Numbered from the stretch's first letter, positions 47,274 to 59,390 are shown. The stretch: DNA of 64,000 bases from Edolisoma coerulescens (GCA_013397115.1 VWZW01006279.1:249831-313830), one strand, 5' to 3'. Notes: generated by a model from the letters alone, not told the origin. Made by a program: numbers and translations.

Positions 47274-49319
47274 AAGAAGGGGAGGATAAATGGAAAAGGC
47301 AGGTAGGGGGTTCAAAGTCAAGAGAAAGGGATGCTTCTTTACACACTGTTTTGGGACTGTTACTGCGCTCTCCTCGCTGCAGGATGTTAAAATTTGCCTG
47401 GCTCAGAAAAATCTGGAAAATTCCTGGAAAAGAGTTTACACAAAGACTTGCTTTGGCCCAGACAGTCCTTGAACTATGAGTCACTGGAGCCTGGGAAAAT
47501 ACTGTTGAGAAATATTGCTGCATACTCACCTTGCTTGCACCCTTTTGTCTCTGCATTCACTCCTCCCATTACCTTGTTCCTGGGGGCACTGCATTGCTAT
47601 GCCCAGGCACAGAGAAAGCTCCAAGCTGACCTTCTGCTCCTCACACCCATGCGACATTGAGACCTCAAACTGAAGATATGTCTGACATTAAGTTGACAAA
47701 AATGGATATTACATTAGATTTTGGCTAAAAGGCCAAGAAGTGATGAGGAGGCAAAATAGAAAATCTGATCCAGAATGGCAGTTCATTATGGAGTTGGTCC
47801 ATTCCCTGTCTCTGTGTAGAAAATCAAGGACTTCAGAGCACAAAGCCACTGTTCTGTACTAACACCATTACTGGTGTGAGATACGAATGAGTGGAAGAAA
47901 TATGTGCCTTCATCTTTTCCCCCATGCTTTAAAGTGCACAAGATTGCATTCTAGTACTTGATAATTTCTTCTGTATCCATCCCAACTACTAATCCAATTT
48001 GCTTCTTTTCCTCATTTTTCCTTAGTTCCACATTTGGAACACACCCTCCCATTCCTTCAGTGAGTCTCATTTGATTGCTACAAACACAGCTCTTCTGGAG
48101 CTCCTTCTGTCTTAGTCTCTCTGAAAATAGGAATGTGTTTGGCTCTTTGACTTCCCTACAAAATTTGTATTGTATCAGTCTGATTTTAATGAAGAAGTTT
48201 TGGTCAGAGAAAAATTAGTGCCTCCTCCAAAGTCTGTGCTATTTGTGGAAAAGAAGATAAGCAGGTACCAAACTGCTTGTCCTGTGCTTTATCTATTACA
48301 TATTGCTGCATCCTTGAGACTGGAACCCATAGAAAAATCCTTCTGTTATTATTAGTCTGAAGGCAGCCCCCTTCATCCCCTTACCGAATGATGGCAAATC
48401 CAGCAATTCTAGGTTCCTGAACAAAGTGACAAGGCTCAACCAGTACATCACATCCTTTTGGGAAAAAGGATTTAAAACTCCCTTTAACTGTGATTAACTT
48501 CTCAGTGAAATAAACAAATCCTAGCACCATGGGACAAAGCAATAAAATGCAGGAACTCTTTCACCCATACGTTCACAAATGCTCCTATATTCTAGGCTTA
48601 AACAAATGGTCAGCAAGGGTGGGATGTGAGAGGGACCTGAGGTGTCCACACACCAGTGATGTTGCCAGTTAGCTGAACCTGCAACCTCCATATGCTGCAA
48701 CCCACTTTGTGCAAATTATATAATATAGGTCCACGCTGTGAAACACATGACTCAAAAAATGTTCCAATAACACCAGTTCACTTCATCTTTTTTGTACCAG
48801 ACAATACACATGGCACCAACTTTGCACCAGATTTGCCCGTAAATATCCTTTCAACATTCCTTTTTTGAGATTCTTCTCAACCAGAGTGAGTAGGAACTGT
48901 CTGCAGATGGTGGTTACCCTTAGATAAATCCTGATGGGTACCAGATATCTGCAGTCAAGATGCCATTTTCATTAAATGAGAAAAGAAAAACATCCCATTT
49001 AAAAGAAAACTAATAACTTTTGAGAAAAATCTTGATGAGATGATACAATACTATAAGCTTTTGTTGTGGGCAAACAGAATCCTATAGTTCAAAGTAATTA
49101 TCTCATCAAGTTCCACCTCATTAGGATTGAAACTAGACATCGTAATGAACAGTGGACTAATAATTCACCAATGAGAATTTGGTTTTAGTCCAGCTTGATA
49201 TCTTCTCTGTAATATATTTGTTGGTTTCAGCTCATCACCCCCAACTTCACTGGACAAGATGACACACCTCCTCATTTTCTATTCATCATAAGCCTATGGG
49301 TGAATTAGTAAATTAGATT
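47274..49319. other. Non-coding DNA, nothing identified
   Basis: No recognised repeat or exon. A 130-codon minus-strand frame (47164-47556) spans the A-run and is therefore unlikely to be coding. Confidence 0.5.
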
Positions 49320-49359
49320 AAATTTCCTTTCCCAGTGCCAGAGGGGCACTGGGAAATTT
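49320..49359. repeat. Strong inverted repeat with a 5-nt insertion in one arm
   Basis: The right arm GGCACTGGGAAATTT (49345-49359) is the exact reverse complement of the left arm AAATTT+CCCAGTGCC (49320-49325 and 49331-49339), except that CCTTT (49326-49330) is inserted in the left arm. Alternatively TTTCCCAGTGCC (49328-49339) pairs perfectly with GGCACTGGGAAA (49345-49356), a 12-bp uninterrupted stem with a 5-nt loop. This is the strongest inverted repeat I found in the window. The stem is too short for a standard microRNA precursor. Confidence 0.8.
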
Positions 49360-51024
49360 GCATGAGCTCCCTTCCCAGGACAAGGCACGTGGAGAAAAGG
49401 GAGAAGCAGGAATTGTCAGAGCAAGTTCAGTTTTGCCCCCTGGACCTTCTGCATTTTTGTGGAGGAGGGCAGAATGCATCAACACACCCTCTCTTCCACT
49501 CCAAAAAGATAGTGCTATGATGATAAGTGGGAGATCACTTCAGAAATTAAAGGTGGTTACAAAATATTTTGGGACATTAAGAACTGTCTGCAGCAGGACA
49601 ACTTTGTGGTAGATAGGAAATGGCCGAGTACAGATTATGGAGTCATTAGACATGCTGCCACTAAGAGGATTAAATTTTGCTACTTTCTTTTCCTGAATAT
49701 CCTTCTCCCAACTGTGATTTTTTTTTTTACCCCTGCACCTGCCCTCTACATATTAGATAACCTGAACATGAAAGAGAAGAACCTTTTTGACAGTGAAGCT
49801 GAAATCCTCCTGTTTTGTCATGCATTCAAATGGGAACCAGACCAACTGAATCCTGACCTACTTATCAGACTGAAACTCCTGCTGGGAAGTATCAATAAAA
49901 AGACCCACTGGGAGGTCATTCAGACTAGTCATGGTTATTATGGGAATTGTGAAAGAGAGGGTAGCTATAGTAATAAAAATTCATTTTTATGTGGCCTTAT
50001 TTCTTTAGTATGTACCTATCCAAAGTGTGATAACTTTCCCTTGCAGTTTTCCTTTAAAATAAGCTTCCAGGTCAAGTTCCAGTGACAATAAATAAGTCTG
50101 CCTCATTAATCAGACTACAGCACTTAATGGACCACTTAACAGAAATTGTTTCTCTGAGGGTGGCCAAGGGTCTTCACTGGCAGTAAACACAAAATGGCTG
50201 AAGGCCTGACAGCATCCCTTCATGTTTACCACACTCCTTAGAGTGCGTGAAGTGATTTCAGGCTCCTTCAAAAATTATTTTTAGCCCACATAAGGTGAAG
50301 TAACATAATCTCACTGGAGCTTTCACTAAAAACATTTTGAAGTGAAAGATAAAAGCCTCGCAGCTCCAATCCAGCACAGATGCAGTGGGTAGCAAAGCAG
50401 GCTCCACACTTGCTCCTCAGCATGCGTGTTCCTACCCAGCCTTTTCCAACAGTGGGCACAGGGAAGGGGTTTTCAACATCCCCACGAACAGCTGAGTGCC
50501 TGGCCTGTTTCTGCCTTTTTAAAATGAGCCCCAACTGAGAAGTCTCTGTCCTGTATTATGTTTTTGGCAATTTCTTCAGGGTGAGGCAAGTTGTTTCTCT
50601 CTGCAGGCCTCTAATCCCTCCCTGTGCCGACTTGACATCAAGGATAAACACTTCACCAGAGAGGCCCATGATGAGTTGCATACGAGGGTCATGCTACCTT
50701 CTGCCATCCTTTCCCAATTTTCCTATGAGTCTATGTACCCTTTTAAATCTGAGGTCATCTCTATGGTGGTGCCAACTACTATTACAAATGCAAAATATTT
50801 TAAATGTGTGTCTGCACATGCACCTATGTATTTTTTTATATATATATGTGAATGTATTTATGCACATATTCTGAAAAAAACCCATGAATTAAAATTACAG
50901 TCTCTTAACTTTAAAAAAGAGTCAGATTCAGGCAGTTGAGCACACTGAGGGATCAAAAGAAAAAAAGAAAGGAATAAATCTCTCTCCACTTTTGAAATAT
51001 AGCTGGAGGGTAGCAATCACTGAA
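49360..51024. other. Non-coding DNA, nothing identified
   Basis: A 159-codon plus-strand frame at 49606-50085 includes a hydrophobic segment but no recognisable domain and starts at GTG rather than ATG. A short TA run lies near 50836-50846. No named repeat. Confidence 0.45.
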
Positions 51025-51104
51025 TTAAATTCTCTGGTCTGTGTTATGTAGAAGGTCAAACTACATGGCTGTAATTGTCCCTCTTGGCCTTAAATACCTA
51101 TGAA
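51025..51104 (+). mobile_element. Ancient CR1 LINE 3' end
   Basis: The order TTCTCTGGTCTGTGTTATG, GAAGGTCAAACTACATGG, TGTCCCTCTTGGCCTTAAA and then CTATGAA matches the 3' end of old CR1 elements found across turtles, crocodilians and birds (compare the usual GGTCAGACTAGATGATC and GGTCCCTTCTGGCCTTAAA words). Only the last 80 bp or so is recognisable, and divergence is much higher than in the other CR1 pieces. Confidence 0.78.
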
Positions 51105-52601
51105 AAAATATGGCACAGCTTTGCCTTTGCAGCAGATAGTAGAACATCTTCTTTACCCACCATGTCAAGGAGCCTGTGCCTGATATCTGCCAGGGCAACA
51201 GATATTTTTGTTGGTAATTTCAGATTAAAAATATTAAGTGCAGCAGTCAAGAAATTCACAGAACCAGTCAGTGTTGTTTTTAAAGACTTTGTCTATGATC
51301 TCATAGTTTCTGCTAAAGCTGATGCTGTTTCCATGGCATTTCTGATTAACCAGTGACCCAGCTTCTAAACCATTTAAATTTTCATTAATATAAGTTGAAA
51401 TATATTTGTGATTTATACACTTTTTACCCATTTATGCTGACTAGAGCTCATTTAGAAGAAGTAACCTTCAGTTTTATAGCTGAGGGCACTGTACAAGCCT
51501 CTAAGGCACAATACAGCTTCACAGTAGGAAACCCCTTCTTTGTACAACACAGGTAATATCTTACACATCCCAACTTCTCTGTGTCTCATGATAAACCTCT
51601 CCCACTGGAAAAACAGACTTAGCTGGAAATGTCCCAATATCATCCAACTGTGTTTATTTTATCTTATCATGAAAATGGTTATTTTATGTTCTGTCCAAAG
51701 GGTGGTGGGATCTAGAAATAAGTAAGGTTTTGACAGAAAATCCAAATCCAGAGTATTTTCTTCCAATGGGGCTCTGGTAGCATGAAACAGCACTACTGGC
51801 TTGTGATTTGGTAACCTAATTTCTTGATTTTGAGTGATTTTGAACATTACATAAATATTTATCAGCATTTCATGATTTTGCACCTAATTTTAAACATCCT
51901 CCTCCACTATTTTGCCCCAGAGGCATAAGCAAACCTCATAAAGGTAGAACTAGACAAATAGCAAGAGAAAATACCACAAGACCACACATAAACAACAAAG
52001 GTAAAAGATTTTTTTTGTGCTTGGTGGAAGGGGGGAGAAGTGCAAGTGATAAGACATACACAGGGGCCAATATTTAGTTTAAAATATTTCTGCATTTCCT
52101 TCAGATTTTTGGAAGGGGGAAACAATATTCAAACCAGGTGGGCATGGGCTGTGTCATTTTAACAACACAGTTTAAATGCTATCACTCTTCCAATTAATAT
52201 GTTGCAGCACAAGGTAATGGAAGACATTCCAATAGTGTAGTTTCATCTTGAGAGATATGCTCAAAGATATTTTTTTCCTGGATCTTGGAAGTTGATATAT
52301 GAGTGGCTATTACCATAATCACTCTCAGGTCAAAGTTCTTTCAAGAAGAGGATACACCACTTTGAGCATCTAATGACATCTTTGCACGAGCCTAATTTTT
52401 TGGTTCTAAGTATATTGCCTGCCCTATTGCTCTTTGTGAAATGAAGGTGATGAGCAGGGCGGATCTTGAAGGGATTTAACACTTCTTCTAGCAGGATTAC
52501 CAACTCCTTGCATTCAAACATCATGAGTCAGTCTCTCTAAAATCATAAGATTTTATTAAATTTAAAAAGTAATTATGTTGTGGTTTAGTTGTTTTTTTGG
52601 G
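51105..52601. other. Non-coding DNA, nothing identified
   Basis: A+T-rich sequence with no recognised feature. Frames are under 100 codons. Confidence 0.55.
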
Positions 52602-52617
52602 TTTTTTTTTTTTTTTT
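52602..52617 (-). repeat. T16 homopolymer with degenerate GT-rich lead
   Basis: T16 preceded by GTGGTTTAGTTGTTTTTTTG and then GG. On the minus strand this reads as an A-run passing into A/C-rich sequence. No minus-strand retrocopy is recognised. Confidence 0.85.
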
Positions 52618-53421
52618 GCTAATTCACTTTAAAAGAAAGGAAAGAACTCTTGTGCAGACACTTCAGCAGTGTTTCCAAGTATTTCTGGGCAACCACAAGG
52701 CACAGAAATGTGCTTCAAGAAAATGCAAGCTAAGATCCTCATAAATTCAGGTGATAGGTACTGGGGTTTAGTGAAGAAGATTCTGAAGTCATCCAAGCTC
52801 ACAAGGAAATATGATGCAATTACAGAAGGGAACAACTACAAAACTCAGCTCTTCTAACACTCCATTAAGTCCTCCTTGACTGTCAAAGAATTCACTTTCT
52901 TCTGCTCTTATCCCAGCTAAGCAAATTCCCAAGCTCTTTCCACAGCTATGGCACTTCTGCCCCATACAAACACCCACAGTGCTGAGATTTAAGGAAATGG
53001 GGATATATCTGATTTGCTGTTTAGAAAGCTCACTCACCTTGTTAAAACAAATTTTGTAAAGTTTTCTGGGAATTAGGGATAAAACCGCAAGAGCCCCAAC
53101 ATAAAGCCCAGAAGAACAGCAGTGGCAATGCTAGCCCAAGCTTCCCTGACCACTGTGAAGTACCACAACCCTTTTATTGAGCGAAATGATGGGAGTTGCA
53201 AACACAGGTTTGCTACCCCAGCCATGCAGACTGAACAGAGCAAGTGAAGAGTCTTGCAGCTGATGTGCCCCAAAGGCCACAGGTGAGGACAATACAGTGC
53301 ATTGAAAGTGACCACTCACCACCAGACTAATCAATGACATCTCTAAACTGCTTATTGAGGTTTCCATAGCAGCCTTCCCAAATGGAAAGTGCACCTTCTC
53401 AGTGCACAGAGTACCTCCTTC
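52618..53421. other. Non-coding DNA, nothing identified
   Basis: Overlapping frames of 80-87 codons on the minus strand at 52789-53394 are unrecognised. No repeat family. Confidence 0.5.
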
Positions 53422-53436
53422 TTTTTTTTTTTTTTT
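53422..53436 (-). repeat. T15 homopolymer
   Basis: Fifteen T following CCTCCTTC. Confidence 0.9.
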
Positions 53437-53585
53437 AAGACTTTCTGACTTTTCTATAGAGCCCTGTCTGAAATACTAATATTTTTTTTACTTCTCTTTA
53501 TTTTAACCACATTTCAGTAGTTAAGACAGGATAAAAGGAAAAATTAACTCCTAATGGATAAGAGCAGTTATAGTCCACAGTCATG

Positions 53586-53640
53586 TAGGGGTTTTTTTGG
53601 TTGGTTGGTGGTTTTTTTATAATTTTGTTGGGGTGGTAGG
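53586..53640 (+). repeat. G/T-rich low-complexity tract
   Basis: GGGGTTTTTTTGGTTGGTTG followed by GTGGTTTTTTTATAATTTTG and then TTGGGGTGG: degenerate G/T simple sequence similar in style to the tracts near 17750 and 52590. Confidence 0.75.
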
Positions 53641-54499
53641 TTTCTTCAACTGTGAGCTTGATTGAATTAGAGGTCAATGAACACACTCTTCTGAGGTTGA
53701 TACAGGGGTTTTTTTCTTGATTTAGAAAGTTGCGCAGTTGCAAGCAGGACTTGCCCCCCCCCAAATTTGTTCCACAGTCCACACAATAATTGGATGTTGG
53801 TGCAGAATTTTTCCGCACCTCTGGCAGATGTTGTACCTTTGAGAAGGACTATTCAGCAGTCCTCCTGGGCACAAAGAGGCAGGCGGTGAAAATTCATTTT
53901 GAAGACTCCAACATCATCAGTCTGCTAAGAATGATCTTTTACTTTTCATATGATCATAAAAGGGCATTATTAGACCATGGGGAAGTCATACTCACAGTCC
54001 ATTTGGAATGTTTTACTGACTACAGTGAAAAATGGTTATGAAAAAATAAAGAAAGTAAATCTTCATTAAAAAAGAGGCAAATTTTTTTAAACATTATTTT
54101 CAGAAATCTGAAATTGAACCACAAACTACTGTTCCAGGACAGCTAACAGACTGGAGAGATAGATTGGGAAAGCAGGAAATACTTGACCCAGTTTCACAGT
54201 CAGAGAAAACCTCAACTTTCACTAACAAGAAAAGAAACATACATCAAATCTACTGCCAGAGATGAGGAGAAACTGGAAGCTCAAATCTTAAATATTCCAA
54301 ATCATGATAATGACAAATCAAAAGGAAAAATATTTATTTTTAATGCTATTTTCTTGTGATTATCTTAAGAAGGATACCATCATATCCAAGTTATTTTTGA
54401 ACACAGAGAATTGTGTTTCTTGTATATTCAGGACTGCATCAATTTCCCAGGCTAAAATGGGCATTTGTTCTACATATTAGTCAAATTCCTGGTTTGTAA
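53641..54499. other. Non-coding DNA, nothing identified
   Basis: An 83-codon plus-strand frame at 53790-54041 has coding-like amino-acid composition but no match I recognise and no clear splice sites. The rest is A+T-rich. Confidence 0.45.
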
Positions 54500-54690
54500 A
54501 GTGCAAAAGAAACCTCCACGAGAGCCAAATGGATTTCTCCTGGTATGTACCTGAACACCACCCAAAGCCCGCACTGCTGAGCCCTTGTGTCCTCAGTGCA
54601 GTGATGCCCCACTCGGGACACCACATGTACACAAGACTGGCCAAGGGCAGGCTCTACGACCACACGAACATGGCAGTCCATGAAGTGTTC
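54500..54690. other. Small G+C/CpG pocket
   Basis: About five CpGs in 180 bp, open in both directions (60 codons plus, 66 codons minus), flanked by A+T-rich DNA. No repeat family or domain is recognised. It could be a decayed mobile-element piece or a non-coding exon. Confidence 0.3.
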
Positions 54691-55899
54691 CTTTTGAACA
54701 CAATTTCATAATGTCTTTCTATTTGTTACTTTGTTTTGGCCTTGTTTTCAGAATGGAAATGAAGGGGTGTTTAGCTGGCTTTTTCTGCCAGGCCTGCTCC
54801 TGTTCCCCATGCCCCCTTCATCTCTGTTTTTTGGTATTACTACCTGCAACACTTTACAGCTGCATAGGTGTAAAGAAGGGTGTTCTTCTGGGTTTTCACA
54901 CATCTGCCCACATGAAATTACCTCATTAGTAATTACCTCATTATTAAAGTCAAATGAAGCTAACATGGATTGCTTTTGCAGCCTTGTTACTTCAGAATGC
55001 CTTAAGACAGTATAGAAGGATACATACCAGTAAAACGTGTTTTCCAGAAAAGGAAACTCATTTCCTTGTGTATTCCTTGCATGAGCTTTATCTCCTCCCC
55101 CATGCAACAAAACTTAATGTGGGATGAGCCTTTTGTCACTCACTTTTAACTTACACTGAAATATGGCATGGTTCTTACCTTGGGAATAAAAAGCTATTTT
55201 TGCAAGACAAACAAAAAGTTTCCATTTTATTTCTCAGAGGCTTTTTAAGATTGCAAGACCCTAACCTTTTGCTATCACATTTCTGTCCAGTATGGCTGCA
55301 AAGAACATACAGGCTCCGATTTCCAACTTGTTCAACTTGTTTATACCTATTTAACAGAAAAGAAAATGGAGAAGGCAGAAGTGAAAAAAAGAAAAGAAAG
55401 AAAAAGATTTTCCATGGTCACAAAAGCCAGCCATAGAAGCACAGCTGGGTGTCGGATCAGGATCTCTTGGCAGCCAGCCACAAGAGATGCACAACAGAGA
55501 AAAAACATTTCCTGTAAGGAAGCATTTGATTTTCAAAGCTGCATGAAATGTTCACAAGAAAACCATGTAAATGCCCACTGGATTGGGGAGTGGGGAGGGG
55601 AGGATTTCATTAGTAACTGGAAGCCCTCTCTTGTTTCACCAAAAGATTTGCTCGTCACAAGCAGTGCCAGCTAGCCTGAGGTGATTTTCATGTTTTGTAT
55701 CAAAACCAAGCAAACACGAAGTCTCTAGCAGTTTCGATGTGAATTTGCTTTGAAGTTTATTTCAATGCGACACTAGTCAAACTCCACGGATAATGAAGGA
55801 TTTCAGTTCCTACAGAAAGACAGAAATGTTTTCCTGAATCTCCGCAAAGGGAAAAGACAAGTTTCTGTGAAGTGCCAGCAAGAAAAGTGGAGCTGTAAG
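54691..55899. other. Non-coding DNA, nothing identified
   Basis: Includes a duplicated TAATTACCTCATTA-like word near 54926-54952 (GAAATTACCTCATTAGTAAT, then TACCTCATTATT) and a purine-rich stretch at 55358-55412. Frames of up to 120 codons are unrecognised. Confidence 0.5.
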
Positions 55900-56290
55900 T
55901 ACACACTTAAACTGCATGCAGCTGCAAGGGCTGAAGACATTTCAGCTGCTCCTCCTCTCCCACACCCCGGCTGTTTGCCACCTACCCACTGCTAGGATTT
56001 ACTGCCTCAAAGGCACCCCAGCGGGCCCACAGGGGCTCGCCCCCAGCCTGCAGCAGTGCACACCCAGCCCTGCCAGTCTGAGACACCAGTAACGCAGAGA
56101 TAAGCTGATGAATCTGCGCTGCAAGAGATGAAAGCGTGCTTGCACCATCCTTGCCATCAGCCAGGTAGGAGCAGAAAGAGATGGAACGGAACCTCTTCTG
56201 ACTGTGGACAAGCTGAGTGTGGATATAAAGATACCGATTACTCTCCTTTTCTTCTGGATTGCTTGTTTCACCGGGAGGAGGGTGACAACT
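55900..56290. other. G+C-rich pocket with raised CpG
   Basis: About nine CpGs in 390 bp at raised G+C. A donor-like CAGGTAGGA lies near 56161-56169, but no acceptor or recognisable coding frame accompanies it. The 90-codon minus-strand frame is unrecognised. Possible weak promoter or non-coding exon. Confidence 0.28.
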
Positions 56291-57420
56291 TTACAGTGTT
56301 AGTACACTTACAGCACTTTGCTTTTACAGCTGCACTCCTGCTGCATAAGGATTTACTTCCAAAGTGTTGTAGGAGCCCCTTCCACAGACCACATTCCCCT
56401 TGTGCTACGTGCTGTACCTGGGCCAAACAGTGTGATGGTCCCAATCCCAAAGCATTCATGGCCTGTGCATGAAATGGTGGGACAGAATGGCCAGGGAAGG
56501 GAGTAAAATAAAAATGTCAGCCAGCCAGAAAGTCTTTCAAGAGGCAACGTGGAAAGGAAGAGCCTTATGAATGGATGCTAAGAGCCAAAAGAAGCTGCTT
56601 GGCAGAGTTCCACAGGATGCTTCTTCTGAGTATGAAAGAAGTTTATAAATGGGATGAGTGCTCAAAGAAGTCCAGGACTGTGTGTTATTAGAGGTGGAAG
56701 CTAACTCTTCAGTGCTGAGGAGCTGATTATAGGTAGGGAGAAGACAGGTCATGATAAGCCTTGAAGTAAAAACAAGTAGCTTAATTTTCAAGAGCAAGGC
56801 AGTGGGAAAGCACAGAGAGCAGACAACATGGTTAAACTTAAGCGTTGGGAAAGTTATCTTTGCAGGAGCACTGGGGATTGGTATGGTACATCTGTCAGAT
56901 TTGTGACAGGATGAGTACAGTGATTGAGCCATAAGATAACAAGAGCTGAAGTTATAACAGCAAAGTTGTAGTTGTCTGGGTAGAGAGAAAAGGATATACT
57001 GCATAGATGGCATGCAGAATGAACTTAGGAGACTGAGTTATAAATGAAAGGGATGCCAAAAAGAGTGAGCTTAAAAGAGGGGGAGGTGATTCAGATTCAC
57101 ATCTATCCTAATGAGGAAGGTGCATGGCACTCTTCATACAAAAAAAGATAGTGTGCCTTGGTCATATAGGCATTTCTGTGGCTTGCCACAGGAACACTAA
57201 AGAGCCAGTGCCAAAGGAGTTCTTTGGCTCTGGGGCTGAACAGCATTGTCTGGCTTCAGAGCCCAGAGGGATCAAAGAAGGATAAGGGCGGAGAGTATCA
57301 TGAAATATAAGAGCAGAGACAGTGGCACCTGGAGGGGCCACAAAGGACAGCGGGTCAATGACTCTGCTATGAACAGTGTGAATACACAGTTGCAGAGGAG
57401 AGGTGTGGAAGGCAGGCAAA
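56291..57420. other. Non-coding DNA, nothing identified
   Basis: A 158-codon minus-strand frame (56537-57013) has no recognisable domain. The plus strand is purine-rich here, which reduces minus-strand stops. No named repeat. Confidence 0.45.
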
Positions 57421-57436
57421 GGAAGGAAGGAAGGAA
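57421..57436 (+). repeat. (GGAA)4 microsatellite
   Basis: Four perfect GGAA units. Such tracts can bind ETS factors, but nothing here indicates a functional role. Confidence 0.85.
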
Positions 57437-57815
57437 AATGGCACCTGAGCTCACTTGCTCTTGTGAGAAATTTGCAGAATCACACATGAAGGACCTGATC
57501 CAAGGGGCCAGTGACTGTCAGCAACAATAAAAATGCCTTACCTTTATGATGCAATTGTAGTCCCACACCTGTAAAATGCTCCTAATGTAAACTTACCTTA
57601 ACCCTGCTGTTTAAAACTGTATCTATCCCAGCACTCCTTTTCTGCTACAGAAATACCAACACACAGCAGAGTGTCCTGTAGGATGAACGCTGCATTAAAG
57701 GCAAAGCTGCACCTCTTACCAACTCAGCATTAACACTTCCCTTGCCAGTGCTCCTTACATACAACCAACAAAACCTGAGTGCTCTTCAGAGTGTTTTCTA
57801 CTTTCTGTGTGTTAG
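57437..57815. other. Non-coding DNA ahead of a candidate exon
   Basis: No recognised feature except the acceptor-like TTTTCTACTTTCTGTGTGTT followed by AG, which ends at 57815. Confidence 0.45.
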
Positions 57816-58165
57816 TGGCACAGGAGTGGCAGTCCGAAGTGGCACCATCACAGCCCTGTGCACGTCACACTTGTAACAACATTGCTCTGTCATGGGCCAT
57901 GGTCCTGCTTACCTCTATTGTGCTGGAGTCCTTGGCTTCCCACAGCAGTGTGGCCAGGCCATGCACTGAGAGGAGGAAGGCAGGCCCTGTCACACCTCTC
58001 TGCCTTCAGAGACATCCCTGGTTCTGGATGTGTTTCCGCCAGCTCCACCGCACGTGTTCCAGCCAAGTATCTCCATGCCTGGAGACCTGGCTTGGAGGCC
58101 CCTGCGGGCACTGTACACCTCGGAGGTTCATTAGTGCTGGGATTAATCTGGATGGCGAGCACATG
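57816..58165 (+). other. Candidate spliced exon, probably non-coding
   Basis: A polypyrimidine tract and AG (57794-57815) precede a 350-bp G+C-richer segment with about eight CpGs. It is followed by a consensus donor, ATG|GTAAGT, with GTAAGT at 58166-58171. The plus strand is open across the segment in two frames, and the minus strand is open for 90 codons. That points to composition rather than real coding, and no domain is recognisable. If it is transcribed, an exon of a long non-coding RNA is the simplest reading. Chance juxtaposition of splice-like words is a real alternative. Confidence 0.22.
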
Positions 58166-59390
58166 GTAAGTCAGTCACAAAATATTAAGCTGAATTCTTG
58201 GTTCTCTGCTTTAAGAAATAGGGTTTCCAGCAATTTCTCCTCCTCAGATCCAGTGCTGTTCCTGTTTTACAAAGTTCCCTGCCCCACGCTTACTACAGCA
58301 TGATCCCACCTAGAGAAAACAGAAAGGGGAAAACAACAGCTTCAGTTTGGATGCAAAATATGGAGGTTGCACAAGATTTTATTCACCTCTTGGTGAAAAA
58401 AAAAAAGAAAAAAAGAAGAGCATTGGAAAAAAGGTCTGACAACAGAAAGTTTTCACCTCTTAGAAGAGTTGTTTCTTGATAAACTTGGATCCACACTACT
58501 CTTGGGTTGAGCATAAGCATACCTTAGTTATCTGCACCTTGGCTCATGTTTCCCCAGAAGCCAGAACCCCATTCCCCTAAGTTCTCCTGCTACCTCCTGC
58601 AGCAAAATGGCACCAAATGATACCTGGTTATGCCCAAACTCCAGTTCCTGCCATGAGGATGAGGAATGGAGTACAATGCCAAAGGCATTGTGCTTATGCA
58701 GGACAAGAGATGTTTTGATTGCCTTGTATTTTTGCTAGGGTGTGAAACAGAAATCTGTCCATGCCTGTTCTGCTTCCTGCTGTTAGGAGGCTGCTCAGTA
58801 ATTCAGTTATCTCTCCCCAAAGGAAGCTCCGCTGGCCTGCTGCGTGCTCAAGCCGGTTACTGCTGCTCAGCAATGAAGTCTGAAGTGCCACAGACTTCCA
58901 GGGGCCCCTTTGGCACCAGCTCTTTTGTATTCCAGTGGCCAGCAGCAGCTCCTTAACTCTTTGACAGCCAAAGCTCATTATCATTTTTATGTAATTAAAC
59001 AGTGCTGCTCATTCTCCTCAGTAGATTATCACAGCAAATTGATGGTTATTTGAAGGAACTGCCACAATAGGAGACAAAACACTGGCAACAGATAAAACAA
59101 AAGGATGCACACAAAGCTCTTTAATTAAACTCCATGAAGGGATATGAATTCTAGCAGAGATTTTAGTTACCCTGCTGAGTCTCTTTCTGATTAGCTACAA
59201 TGCATCTGCTGGCTTTCCTGGTATCCATCTGTACTGTTAAAGAGAAATTTATTCTGGCTATGGAAGATGACCTCAAAGATGTCAGTTGTGGATAGTCTAA
59301 TAGTTTATTTATGTTGACAAAGTGGTTCTGAGTTCTCCTTGATGTTTTGAAGTGAAGAACCATCCTCTTTACGATGTGCTTAATATGTGC
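58166..59390. other. Non-coding DNA with an A-rich tract
   Basis: An A-rich tract (A11-G-A7, about 58396-58414) is the only simple repeat. Frames of 96 codons on both strands at 58666-58984 overlap each other and are unrecognised. Confidence 0.5.

Noticed and set aside
49320..49359. MicroRNA precursor
   Set aside because: The stem (12-15 bp) is far shorter than the roughly 30 bp expected, and the flanks do not extend the pairing.
49606..50085. 159-codon plus-strand frame with a hydrophobic stretch
   Set aside because: GTG start, no family recognised. A single hydrophobic segment is common in A+T-rich chance frames.
53790..54041. 83-codon plus-strand frame with coding-like composition
   Set aside because: No known protein recognised, and no clear splice sites or start context.
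57779..58303. 174-codon plus-strand frame as a protein
   Set aside because: It begins at GTG and runs through both the candidate acceptor and donor. Several frames are open at once, so openness reflects G+C content. Kept only as a possible non-coding exon.
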